DNA of 21,573 bases, taken from Antrodiella citrinella (taxonomy: Eukaryota > Basidiomycota > Agaricomycetes > Polyporales > Steccherinaceae). A program made the position numbers and the translations under genes. The notes beneath the pieces are model-generated. The model was not told the origin of the DNA, ran no database searches, and saw only the letters and a program-made list of their open reading frames with translations. Location of the stretch: assembly GCA_004802725.1 (NCBI GenBank), contig SGPM01000406.1, forward strand, positions 1 through 21,573, written 5' to 3'. Positions 8,715 through 19,600 of the stretch are shown one piece after another; positions within the stretch are counted from its first letter, which is position 1; each line of letters begins with the position of its first letter.

Positions 8715-10945
8715 CTTTGACAGTGAGACGGGTGGCGAAAGATGCACGTGCAGCCCAGTGAAGGGCCACATACAGCTTATTCAAAGCGCTGTGGCCGATG
8801 TACTGGCTCAATACGTTTCACAATTGGATAAAATCAAGTGAGTCTACAATAAATGATGACTGTCCGTCTCTCAATAACAAAATTTGACTCAGATCCACTG
8901 TTCTCGACCGGCTCTACACCTGCGAAGAAGTATGGGAGTCTCACTTTGACAACATCAGCAAGAGACTGGAGGAGTTAGAGCTATCAAGTGAGAGTGGGAT
9001 TGCTCAACTGTCACGAGATCGAGTGAGTGTATCTCTCCATACGATCGCTGTGCCTACAACTAAAGTTCTTCCAGAGCAAACACGACAAGCGTATCTCAGC
9101 ACTAGAGACGAATAGCGATAAGCGTTATCAGGACCTGTTGACTGGAATTCAAGATTCAAACAGGGCGAAGAAGAGCAATCCAAGCGGTGTGTCTCTATAA
9201 TAATGATTCTATCGGTGTTGACTGACTTAGGGGTTCAGCATCTCGCCAGGAGACCGGAGATCAGCAGTGGGGAATACAAACCCGTCAAGACGCGTCCTTG
9301 GACAATTATCGTTCGCGTTTGACTAGCTTGGAGACCGCCGTGCACGACATGGAGGTACGTCTGATATCGGTAGGTAAGCTTCGGAGCGAGCAACGTTCTA
9401 TGAAGAATGCATCCGACCGCTTGAGCCTGCAAGTGCAAAAATTGGATGACTCAATGCGGGAGAATGAGCGGTCTCTTCAACAGATTCATTCTGCAAAAGC
9501 CAGAACCACACCTCACCTTAAGCTATCGGAGGAAATTTCACGAGCTGGACGTGCACTTTCCGAATCTGGGTGAGTTATCTCTCTTTCGCACTTCGGTCTG
9601 AACCTGACGTCGCATACTTAGACAGATGAGAGACTTTTCGCACATCGACTCCTCTCTGAGAGGGGATATGGCAATGACCGCTTCCCAGTGCGTATCATGC
9701 ACCTTTAGTAAATGTGCCAAAGCTGAACCTACATAGTTTCTCTCTCGCGTCTAAGTACCCCCGAGACGATTACCTTGACCGCAAACTAGCCGACAGTCTC
9801 TCTGATGTCAACCAGGGCTATTTCCAACGTGGGCTTCACCAAGAACACCTATCCGATAAAGACGAAGGTAGTCTCTCCAACGCCCACGAAGACGAAGGTA
9901 GTCTCTCCTACGACGACGAAGCTCGTCTCTCCAACGACGACGGAGCGCATCTCTCCGACGGCCAGGAAGCTCGTGTCTCTAACGGCGAGGAAGCTAGTGT
10001 TTCTCGTCACCAAAGCTATCGCGACCAAGGCCATCTCTTCAACCGAGACCAAGAAGGTGTCTCGCTTGACCAATTGCCACACGGTCCCTCCGAGATTGAT
10101 CAAGACGGTCAGCACAATCCGGGCAGTCTCCCCTGCGACGCAGGCGGTCTCTTCGTCACTGACCAAAGTGATCTTTACGGTGTGTATCGAGGTGGTTTCT
10201 CCGACAACCAAGATGGCCGCTCCGACACATATCAATGCGGTCTCTCAGACAGCGACGAAGGCGGTCTCCCGGTGGTCAACTCAGCAGGTCTCTCGGATGT
10301 CAGCTCAGCAGGTCTCTCCAGCTTCACTCACCGCTCTTCCTCTGAGGCCAGCGATCGCATCTTGGATGTCAATTCTACTAGAACATCCGTGAATAGTATA
10401 ACATCAAGTCATAGGTGAGATAACCCACTTTCTTTCGGAGATTGCGAACTGATTTTTCGGTCTAGTGGGTTTGTTCAGACTGTGGCGGGCAATGCAAACC
10501 CAGTGCCATCCAACTCTTCTCGGTAAGTTTTCAAGCTTAATCTTCGAAACTGTAGCTCACCTCTATGTGAAGATCTCCGGAGGTAGCTTCTGGCTTTCGC
10601 AGTCCTTCCTGTACTACTCTTTCAAGGTATGGTCTTTTCCTTGACTGTTTCTCCGCTTCGAGTCCTTACTGCCTCATAATCAGCGGGTCCGAGTCAGGAA
10701 TTTCGATTGATCCAGAGACTTTACCGACACCTTCTGAAGATATACCTTTTCCTGGTACCTTCCCGGGCCTTCAGAACATGTCAGATGCGAACCAGGAGCG
10801 GACAAGGGGACAGCCGATCCGTTGTATAGGCATAGCTGGTGCTATCATACTCATCTGGACGATGATAGTTGCCGTGGTGACACTTACAGCCGCCGCTCGA
10901 GTAGATAATGAAACACATCCACTATGGCAATCCCTGCGATCTTAG
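8707..10945 (+). CDS. Coiled-coil, repeat-containing tail-anchored protein
   Basis: Nine proposed exons: 8707-8837, about 8894-9022 (edges good to a base or two), 9075-9186, 9239-9569, 9622-9687, 9737-10414, 10466-10522, 10573-10626 and 10684-10945, about 606 residues. The first ~300 residues are acidic/basic helices with coiled-coil character (DNISKRLEELEL, YRSRLTSLETAVHDMEVRL, LSLQVQKLDDSMREN). Exon 6 encodes a degenerate 8-residue repeat of D-E-G-x-L-S-x-x type, made by a 24-nt minisatellite. A Ser/Pro-rich linker follows, then a membrane helix (IAGAIILIWTMIVAVVTLTA, about residues 567-591) and a 15-residue tail ending WQSLRS. The order of coiled coil, spacer, terminal helix and short tail resembles KASH and other tail-anchored tethers; no PPP-x end is present. 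I recognise no close family. Confidence 0.72.
9861..10325 (+). repeat. Degenerate 24-nt coding minisatellite
   Basis: Units of about 24 nt built on GACGAAGGTAGTCTCTCCAA recur with much divergence across most of exon 6 of the coiled-coil gene. The first few units (about 9861-9990) are clearest, and GCAGGTCTCTC-type units reappear near 10280-10320. Read in the coding frame they give D-E-G-S-L-S-N-x. The next frame gives T-K-V-V-S-P-T-T, and the reverse strand is also open. Confidence 0.75.
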
Positions 10946-11104
10946 TAGTAGCGTACCTCCTTGCAGTTGTCTCTTCATCGTCCAATAATTTATGGCGCTT
11001 ATTCTGGTTTACCGCAAGCTTCAATATTGGATATTCTTTCTCTCTCCTCGCGCCCTTTCATTAACTTACTATTCCGACTCTCTTCTCATCATTTACCTTC
11101 ACTT

Positions 11105-14100
11105 ATGGTCAAACGTCGTAAGGTGTGCCTCTGCACATCTTGCAGCACCAAATCTCACCGGAATGAGGAGAACATTGAGATGCCAGGATTACTACAAACC
11201 TCCGAGGTCTGCAAGAGACATGCCATGGTGGACGATATGAGCGCATTCCAAATTGAGGGAAACATCATTCTCACTACGCTTGGTGATCCCACTTCACGAA
11301 CAACACATATTCCTGGAAGTTCTGCCCGTGTTAATGCCCAAGTAGCCCCGCCATCGGAGGTGCGGCCTTTGTTCTTCCTCGACCGTAATCCTCGTGTATC
11401 TTCCTGCTCACCCTGGTATTACGATTTCAGATATCAGAGAATGTGGACTCAACGTCTCAGCTCCGTATCTTGTCTTTGCTGGAATCGCAGCTTCATATAT
11501 TCAAGGCTGCAGTCCGTGATGACCAAGAGCTCAAATTTGTGTCGCCACCCACAACTCTGTTACAAGAGCCATCACACATCTCCTCTACAGAGAAATGCAA
11601 CCAACGTTTCCTGGAATATAGCTCATGGTTGGATTCCACCTGTCAGAAGTTGGAAGGCTTGGAAACTCTAGGGGTGGTAGATGTTATAGGACGGAAGCGG
11701 GGTTTAATGGGACTGGTACACAAGGAGATGGCCCGTCTTCAGACGGTGAAATTCAGCAACTGGGCATCAGCTCAAGTGGATGCTAAACTCTATTCGCTTG
11801 GAGGATTTGAGCCCAGGTATCAGGAGGCTGCGCGGCCCACACCCAATCCGTTGATATATCGTTCGGGTGAGTGACCTTTACCTTCGCTATCATGACACTG
11901 ATTTGAACATCTCTCTTTCACGTAGACCACTATTTCCAGTCCAAAGCATGGATCCCGGATTTTGTGCTGGCCCTACTAGTCATGATCGCCATTGTGCACT
12001 CTCTTGGTCCGGTATCGAGGGTGCACGCTCATTATATCTTGGTCACCGTCAAGGCGTGTCTTTTTGGAGCTTTCATGTACACGAACAAGGCATTTGGTCG
12101 GAATGGGCTCACCGACGCACAAAAGATCTTATTGGACGAGATGCCTGTGGATGTGCGTACCGCTTTGCAAAAGCTTCCCAATGTCGAGCCGTGTGTTGTT
12201 ACCTATGCTTGTTGTCCGACTTGCTTTGCGGTCTATCCCCCCAATCCTGAACGACCTCTCGATCCCTATCCTCATACCTGTTCATTCCAAGAAACGGATA
12301 AACCTGTTTGCGGAGCTCCTCTCGTCACCCGCGTTGAGGACTCTGGAGGGAGCATTAGTTTCAAACCCATCAAGCCCTACGGATACCAGAGCCTGTTCTC
12401 GTGGATAGCCACGCTGTTTTCACGACCAGGCCTGGAGCGTTACCTCGAGGCAGCTTGGACATCTCCATCTACACGCACTCAAAGTGACGGTAGATGGCGG
12501 GACATTTGGGACGCTCCAGCCATTCAAGAGTTTAAAGGGCCAGATGGCGAAAGATTGTTTTCCTTACAGAGCAACGGGTCTGTTCATCTAGTCTTCAGTC
12601 TATTTGTGGACTGGTTTAATCCGTTCGGCAACAAGAAGGCGGGGAAATCGCATTCAGTCGGGGCGATCTACATGGCGTGCCTAAATCTCCCTCCTCATCT
12701 GCGCTATCTTCCTGAGAACATCTACCTCGCTGGTATCATACCAGGGCCTAAGGAACCTTCCCTTCATCAGCTGAATCATGCATTGAGTCCCTTGATTAAT
12801 GATTTACTGCTTTTGTGGACCCGAGGCCTCTTTCTGACTCGGACGGCTTTGTGTCCAGCTGGACGCTTACTTAGAGCGGCCATGATCCCTCTCGTATGCG
12901 ATCTACCTGCTCTGAGGAAGACTGCTGGTTTTGCTGGACACTCCTCCGGGTCATTCTGCTCCTACTGTCGCTTGCGTCTCCACGATATCAATAATTTGGA
13001 TCAGTCTCAATGGGGCATCGGTCGCCGTTCATGGGCAGCTCATATGGAGGCCGCTAAGTTATGGAGAGACGCACCTACCGAACGAGATAGGTCTGCTATC
13101 TTCCTCGAATACGGGATACGCTGGTCCGAGCTGTTGCGGCTACCGTACTGGGACCCTACCCGTTTTGCATTGATCGACGCCATGCATAATCTGTTTTTAG
13201 GAACGCTTCGCCACCACTGCATGGAAGTATTTGGAATCCAGGTCAAGGGTGGCTCCGGAGCGGCTAAGACCAAACCTCACACCCCGGAGGAGCAGGGATT
13301 GTGGCTAGAGAGAGTATCTAAAGGTATACAGAGAGCTGGGTCTAGGGGTGCCCTGAGCGCGATCATGGCTGCCCGGAAGGGTTATGTTGTTGCTATAGCC
13401 CAGCTGAACCAAGTGACTCCTCCGGACAAACTGACTAAACGGGACTACGCCTCAGCTCTGCTCCTATGGGTTAGTGGTTTTCCCTTTGCTAGTCAGTCCA
13501 GACATAAGCTGATCTCCAAATCCTGAACAGTACTCGGAATCGCCAGGACGGAATATTGTTCTTCCCTCCGTCAAGGATCACGACGCAGCTGATTTCAGTG
13601 CTCGAGACGCCGACATCTCGAAAGCACATATTCTGGACTTCGAGGTCTTGGCTGAAGTTCGGAGCGATCTGTGTAAAGCTTTCTATCCGTCTTGGCTCGA
13701 GCGACCCCCCCGAAACTTTGGAAGCATCGGACATGGTAAACTGAAAGCGGATCAGTGGAGGACCGTTTGCACTGTCAGTTTGGTGATAACGCTGGTCCGA
13801 CTTTGGGGAACCACCGAGGCCACCGTTCACGAGCAGAAGATGCTGGACAACTTTCTGGACCTGGTGATTGCGGTTCAACATGCTACACGACGGTCAATCT
13901 CCACCTCTGACATCGACGTATACGACTACCACATCCGTAATTATATGCTTGGACTGCGAGCACTATACGATCATCAGCTTGTTCCAAATCATCACCTCGC
14001 TCTGCACCTGTCCTCTTTCCTGTCTTCCTTTGGGGTGGTCCATGCTTGGTGGGGGTTCCCTTTTGAACGGTACAATGGAGCTATTGGACGTCTGAAGACT

Positions 14101-15020
14101 AACAGTAAAACAAGTTCGTTCTTCATTGCCTTCTGTATATCTCCTGCTGATCTTTTTGACGTCACATCTAGATGAGATGCCCATCACCTTCCTTCGTTAT
14201 TTTTGTATTGGGGCCAATCTTCGATGGTTCTTAGCTACCCACCGTTGGGTAGGTGATGAGTTCCAGGATATGCTGAAGGGATTTTCTGAGGCCTTCGGAG
14301 ATGCGACTCGAGGAACTCTTAATGCAGATATGGGTGCCATGAGAAGTGAGGTTCATGTGCAGCAACCGGTGGTCTACAAGGACTCAAAGCAACGTCAACT
14401 TCCTCTTGCGACCTATTCAGAGCTACTGAAGCACGTAAACCGCTCCGGAAATAGCCTGTTCCAACGCTTTCCTGGATCCGAACCAGGAGTGGCGGTGCTA
14501 AATCCTTCAGGGAACTATGTATCCGGTGTGCATCATGGGGGTGCTTATTACACCTGTGGGACCGCTTCCCTTAACAACGCGTTTATCATGTACTGGCTCG
14601 CGGACTCAGGTATTCTTCAGTCAATTTATGCGCATGGTATCTGCAACTGACCTTTCATGTCCAGATGTTCTACACGCTGGTCAAATCTCTCATATCTTCA
14701 ATCATACCCGACAAGAGAATGGTCACCAGATAGTGGATTCTTTCCTGCTCGTTCATGAGTATAGGAATCTTTCAGCCGACCACGCTTCTCATGACCCTTA
14801 TCGCCGGTACCCTGGTCTATATACCCATCTACGATACAATGAACTCGACAAAGCCCTACATTTCGTTCCATTATGTCTGATCAAATCTCACTTCGTTGCT
14901 CACATCTATACGCCCCCTGGTATTGAGCGGGAGTGCATCGTGGTGCTGTCGGTGGATAGGGTACGTCCTTGGTCTCCCCTCTTTTCTCATCTATACTGAG
15001 ATCAGTCGTTTCAGAATTAG
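11105..15020 (+). CDS. Tnp2-like (Plavaka/CMC-type) DDE transposase
   Basis: Seven proposed exons: 11105-11359 (or to 11395), 11431-11866, 11926-13469, 13531-14113, 14172-14609, 14665-14960 and 15015-15020, about 1185 residues without a stop or frameshift. The N-terminus carries C8-L-C-T-S-C13. Next come a Cys cluster (YACCPTCFAVYPP and later HTC...VCG), KPIKPYGYQSLFSW, and VDWFNPFG, whose Asp (about D459, codon 12609) matches the first catalytic Asp of this superfamily. ACLNLPPHLRY, GIIPGPKEPS and LPYWDP are family landmarks. DAMHNLFLG supplies the second Asp (about D648, codon 13176), and FPFERYNGAIGR the probable Glu (about E924, codon 14065). KADQWRTVCT also fits. The last exon is just Asn-stop, giving a C-terminus VDRN. 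Terminal repeats were not found. Confidence 0.9.
11105..15020 (+). mobile_element. Class II (cut-and-paste) DNA transposon, coding core; ends not determined
   Basis: The interval given is only the transposase coding extent. I looked for CACTA-type or other matching inverted termini in 10946-11104 and 15021-15495. The only 7-base match (CCACTAT at about 10919 and its complement near 15427) would place one end inside the neighbouring gene's coding exon and does not extend, so the true ends are open. The transposase frame looks intact, which suggests a recent or still functional copy. Confidence 0.7.
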
Positions 15021-15495
15021 CAGAACAGCAGAACAGTAAATGACGGTGTGGTGATATCATGGACACATAGATCTAGTGAGCAGTAGTACTGAGAGTACCA
15101 AGCCATGTCGAATGAGACCCTCGGGTGTCTCGCGCGTGCGTGAAAACAAGTCGCAAATCTCCGACGAGATATTTTACCACACTATCGTATAAGATAAGAT
15201 CCAGCGCAGGTAGCGCTTGTGGCCTTGAGGGGGTGCTCGCGACGTAGCGTCCGCAACTTCGCTCGTTGGAGTCGTTGCTCAAATTGACTGTTCGGTCTTA
15301 CCATTGGGCGCACACCGTAAGCTTGTCCCGTCATTTCCCCTACGTCGCGAATTAACCACCACATAGGTGTTATCGTCGTCTCCATTGGCCAACGGAGTCA
15401 AAGAAAGCTGCGAGCACACTCAATATAGTGGTGAGTGAAGATACACGCAGGAGGGTGTTTGCTCTAATGAATGTCACCTAGGCACGGTCTTGCTC
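15021..15495. other. Non-coding stretch between transposase and SUN gene
   Basis: This probably holds the right end of the transposon and the 5' region of the SUN gene. A small hairpin-like GTACTGAGAGTAC lies near 15085. A donor-like GTGAGT (about 15431) and an acceptor CACCTAG (ending 15480) could join an upstream non-coding or coding exon (about 15367-15430) to the SUN gene. Minus-strand open frames here (15182-15385, 15073-15282) show no recognisable domain. Confidence 0.4.
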
Positions 15496-16409
15496 ATGGA
15501 CCAGTTTCATCCTCATGTACAGCGAAGGACATTATGGGAGTCCACACCCTTCCTTGTCTTGATCGGCGTCCTCCTCTCCACGTTTTGCATGCTCCTCAGT
15601 TTCCCCCCTCCTTCAAGTTGGCCAAGGCCAATTTTGTCGATGAGAGGGAAGTCATGGTCTTTTTGCGACAACGAGCCTCTACTTCAACGCATCGAGCTGC
15701 TGGAGCAAACCCTCTCTTTCTGTTCAACGGCTGAGCTTAGTAAAGACTTCGCCCTTCGAATTCATGGTGCTCGTATTGCCACCCCGTTGACGACACAAAC
15801 CAACACATCCGCCGGGGACCCATCTCGAGCTATAGAGGAAAGCATGCAGACCGGCCAATGTTGGAACGTTCCTTCTGCCCAACTTCAACTGGGAATTACT
15901 CTCCCATTCGTGGTCCATCCTACCCACGTCACTATCAGCCACATATCTAGCACGCTGGAGAGCGATATTAGTCGAGCTCCTAGGAAGGTGGTTGTTTGGG
16001 GCGTACTAGAAGGCAAAGTAATGCTCCATGATACTTTCCTCAAGCCGTCGGGGCCATTTGATATCCCCTCCGCTCCTGCGCTTTCCGACCTGCCTGCAGT
16101 GTTCGTCCCTATCTCCGCGTTCGAGTACAACGTTACTGGATCCATGATGGCTCAAACGCGCCCAGTTTTTGACCATATCACTCGATCCAACCTCAGTATT
16201 AGCATTGTCATCTTCGAGGTCTTGTCTAACTGGGGCGGCGAGTCGACCTGCCTTTACCGAGTACAGCTTCACGGTCACGCTGGTGAGGAGCTCAAAGTAT
16301 CCTGGAGAAGAAGATTCATGGTGAGTACATTCTACGATCACTATCTCCTTGAGATTTATTCAAGTCCCAACAGAGCTATCTTGAATCGCAGGCGAGGATG
16401 ATGTGGTGA
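15496..16409 (+). CDS. SUN-domain protein (Sad1/UNC-84 family)
   Basis: Proposed exons are 15496-16320 and 16374-16409, giving 286 residues. A basic N-terminus (about 15 residues) precedes a membrane helix (FLVLIGVLLSTFCMLLSF, residues 19-36). A short helical stretch follows (LLQRIELLEQTL), then the SUN domain at about 120-260. It starts at QCW (C122-W123), has TLPFVVHPTHVTISHIS and SRAPRKVVVWGVLEG, and closes with SNWGGESTCLYRVQLHG (N245-G259), the strongest family signature. SUN proteins span the inner nuclear membrane, with the SUN domain in the lumen binding KASH peptides to link nucleus and cytoskeleton; some SUN-like proteins sit in the ER. The pre-SUN coiled coil is short. A possible extra 5' exon (see 15021-15495) would lengthen the nucleoplasmic end. 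Confidence 0.88.
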
Positions 16410-16623
16410 CGCTAAAGTCTTAGCGATGTTAGACGCTCTTTTTGGTCACGTGCAGCATTCACGATGGTCATTTTCATTGTCAATGTCCTTTGTCCTTTTG
16501 TTATGTTGAGTGGCACCGAGGAGGGGTACGATTGCATAGACACTTCAACATGTTTTCCACGACTACCTACGTTCTTGACCCTCTCCTGGCTATAATATCT
16601 CTATCACCACTATCTGAACCCAA

Positions 16624-19600
16624 ATGAACATAGATGATGACTCGGACATGACGGAAATAAATCCATGGCGTCCACCCGACCTGAAGAGGCCGCGTGAAGA
16701 TGTTGAGGATTCGGAGCCTCTCTTCCTCAACGATGGAAAGTCTCGTAAAGAAGCACAGGTATTTGCTGCCCTGTCTTCAGACCACGGCAAGGTATTAAAC
16801 TTACTGACGACATGATAGCAATCCGCCCAGCCGTTGGAGATGTTGGAAACAGAGAGCATCGTAGACAGACATGGTCCTGGTTTCAAAGTATGTATGATCT
16901 CACCTCCGTCATTTCGGTCGCATAATCAATTCATTGATCATAGGTTGCTGTACGCAGAAAAAGCAGGAAAACAAATGGTCCTCCCACCCGTCGCTCAACT
17001 CGTCTGGGTGGCGGGGGCGACGGTGGACTCTCGGTCGGTTCTGCGAACGACTTCACACACAATCCGTGGTCCGAAACTCCAGTAGAAGAACCTGTGCAAC
17101 CATTCACATTTGTCGCCCCCAAGGAGACTGTGGCATCGGACATAACCCATGGTGCGTACCTTCACTCTTCCTCTTAGCTATACATGTTAAGTAGCTTTGT
17201 TATTCAGATAATGCTGCTACGGGTGTAGCTCCAGTTGATAGCAACGCTCTGATATTCAACTATGCCTCTGATGCCGGTACTGTGACCCCGATACCACCAG
17301 CACCGATACCGACATCTCCTCAGGTAGTACCTGCTGTCCCGGACCCCGTAGATGCTGGCTCATCTCACCATGCTGCCCACCCTTTGTCTTTGACGCAGGA
17401 AGATTCCTCTCACAAGGTAGCTGAAAGACATGGTATCACGTCGTCGCCAGGTGCTAGCAGTTCTACCACGCCTCCGACATCTCTTCAGTCACCTGCAGTC
17501 GCACCTAATCCCGTAGATGCTGATTCATCTCACGCTGCTCGTCCTCCCCCTTCGGTGCAGATAAGTCCTTCTCCGGCGGCAACCACCTCTGAGACAATAG
17601 GCAGACATGTTACTGCTCGATCTACCAAGCCGAAGACACCTCTTCAGGCACCTGCAATCGCCTCGACTGCTGGCCCTTCTCATCGCCCTGTCCGTTCTTC
17701 CCCTTTGGCGCAGGCAAGTCCTTCTCCGGCGGTGAACACCTCTCAGACAATAGCCAGCAAACATGCTCCCGCTTTGTCACCAGGTCCCAGCAGTTCTACA
17801 CCGCCGATGGCATCCCTTCAGATACCTGAAGTTGCACCGAGTCCCATAGACGGAAGTCCAGCTCGCCTTGCTCCGCCTCTGGTTCAGACACCTGCTCCCC
17901 GCACTCGTACCTCTAACAATCATCCCACCTCGCCGTTTACCCCCAATGGCCTATTGGACAATGCTACCCCTCCGCTTTCCTCGGCACCTTTCGTTCGGGA
18001 CAACCAATCATCTCCTTCATTACATGATCTGTTACAGCGTCATGCTCCTGGGACCTATACAGATACGCCTGCAGGCATCCACCCGTCTATACCTCAGCAA
18101 CACCAACCCTCTCCGTCTCAGCCATATCCCTATGCGGACACGCCTGCAGACAGCCATCCGTCTATACCTCAGCAACATCAACCTTCTCCGTCTCAGCCAT
18201 ATTTGCCTCAATGGACCGCACCACTGCCAACGCACGCTCAAATGCAGCCTTCTTTTGCCCCAGCTGCCTCCGATCATTTTAGTCGCATGGTGAATGTATT
18301 CTACCCTCAGCAGTCTGCGCCCCCTCCTCCTTCGTCATTCAATCAACAACCAAATTGGGATGTCGCAAGATCACAGCCCCCGCCTCCGCGATATGCCCCT
18401 CATCATCATGACCAGGATGTTGTGATGTCTTCGCATCCTCAGCAATCGCTACCCCTTGCCAACTTTTCTCAACCAGCTTGGTCGGGCCGGGGAGGCGAAC
18501 CAGCACAGTATAGTCAGACTCACCATTCGCTTCCTCATACGCATGGGTACATTGGTCCCACACCGATACATGCTCAAGACGTTACAGTGACGACCCATGT
18601 GAGTACTTTCTCTCCTTCTCAATATTCCGCTTGACTCATGGGTCAGCAGACACACCAGGCTGCCTTACATCCCTATCATCCCTCATCTCAGCATTCTACC
18701 CACCCGCAAGATGTAGATATGATTAACACGCAAGGGCAAGCTACTCAGCGTGGACCCCCACCTCCTATTCCGCCCAAACCCGGCCAGTATGGCTACTCCG
18801 CCGAGTCATCTACACCTCGTATCCCAGCACACCTGAAAGGAAAAGTAAGCATTCCGAGTCATCTTTTGACTGAGCTAAGAGCTAACCTACAACAGGCGCG
18901 TGAGGGGGAGGGCACCGACGTAGGCGGAGCCGGTGGGGCGCGGGGCGGGAACTCGTATCCTGTCTCGAACCCGAACCCGAACCCTGTATCGAGCCCGAAT
19001 CCTGTATCGAATCCGAATTTGGTCTCCGAGGGCAATGAACAGAGCTTGGTTATGCTGCTGTTTCACAAAATGAACAGCTTGCACCAGATGGGACAGGCCC
19101 ATTTGGAAGAATCTCGGGAGACACGGTAAGTTTTGATTGACACCAACGAAGGGAACAGAAGCTGAATTCTTTCTCCCTAGAAAGTTATTGGCGCAAATCG
19201 TCCAGATGGGTGTTCAACAGCCATTTAACCGACAGAATGATACGGTGCAGCGACGACGACGAGGCGCGGTAAATGGTCCGGAGATGGGGCCAATCGATGT
19301 ATTTTCTTCCCCAGCCCCAGCCCCAGCTCCAGCCCCAGGCCCTACGCGTGACGGATTTGTGGATCATGCTGTTGCCTCGCAGAATCATCCTGGGTTATCT
19401 CGGCTGAAGGTTCGTCTTTTGACACTGTGCGACTGACTGTTGGTTCTGAGGTTTCACCTAGGACGCTGTGCGACAGCATTTTGTAACATTGTCAAAGTGC
19501 AAGACGGGGAAACAGCTTCTCAGGAAGCACCCTCCTTTGAAGAAGGAGCAGATCACTGCTATATCTGAGAACGCCCCCAACGCCATCGTTGTAACTGCCG

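Noticed and set aside
9849..10235. Reverse-strand frame of 128 codons across the minisatellite
   Set aside because: It is antisense to the same repeat, with no start context or exon partners.
9805..10392. Plus-strand frame rich in Thr, Val, Ser and Pro across the minisatellite
   Set aside because: It overlaps the coiled-coil gene's repeat exon in the +1 frame and does not connect in phase to the neighbouring exons. It is open only because the repeat unit is a multiple of three without stops.
15073..15385. Two overlapping minus-strand frames between transposase and SUN gene
   Set aside because: No family features. Composition is Arg/Thr-rich as expected from antisense GC-rich DNA, and the region is better explained as transposon end plus SUN 5' region.
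10919..15433. CCACTAT / ATAGTGG as CACTA-type inverted termini of the transposon
   Set aside because: Only seven bases match with no extension, and the left copy lies inside the last coding exon of the coiled-coil gene.
17525..17764. Minus-strand Arg-rich frame inside the low-complexity gene
   Set aside because: It is antisense to the Pro/Ser repeats. The Arg/Gly/Leu-rich composition is what reversed Pro/Ser/Ala codons give.
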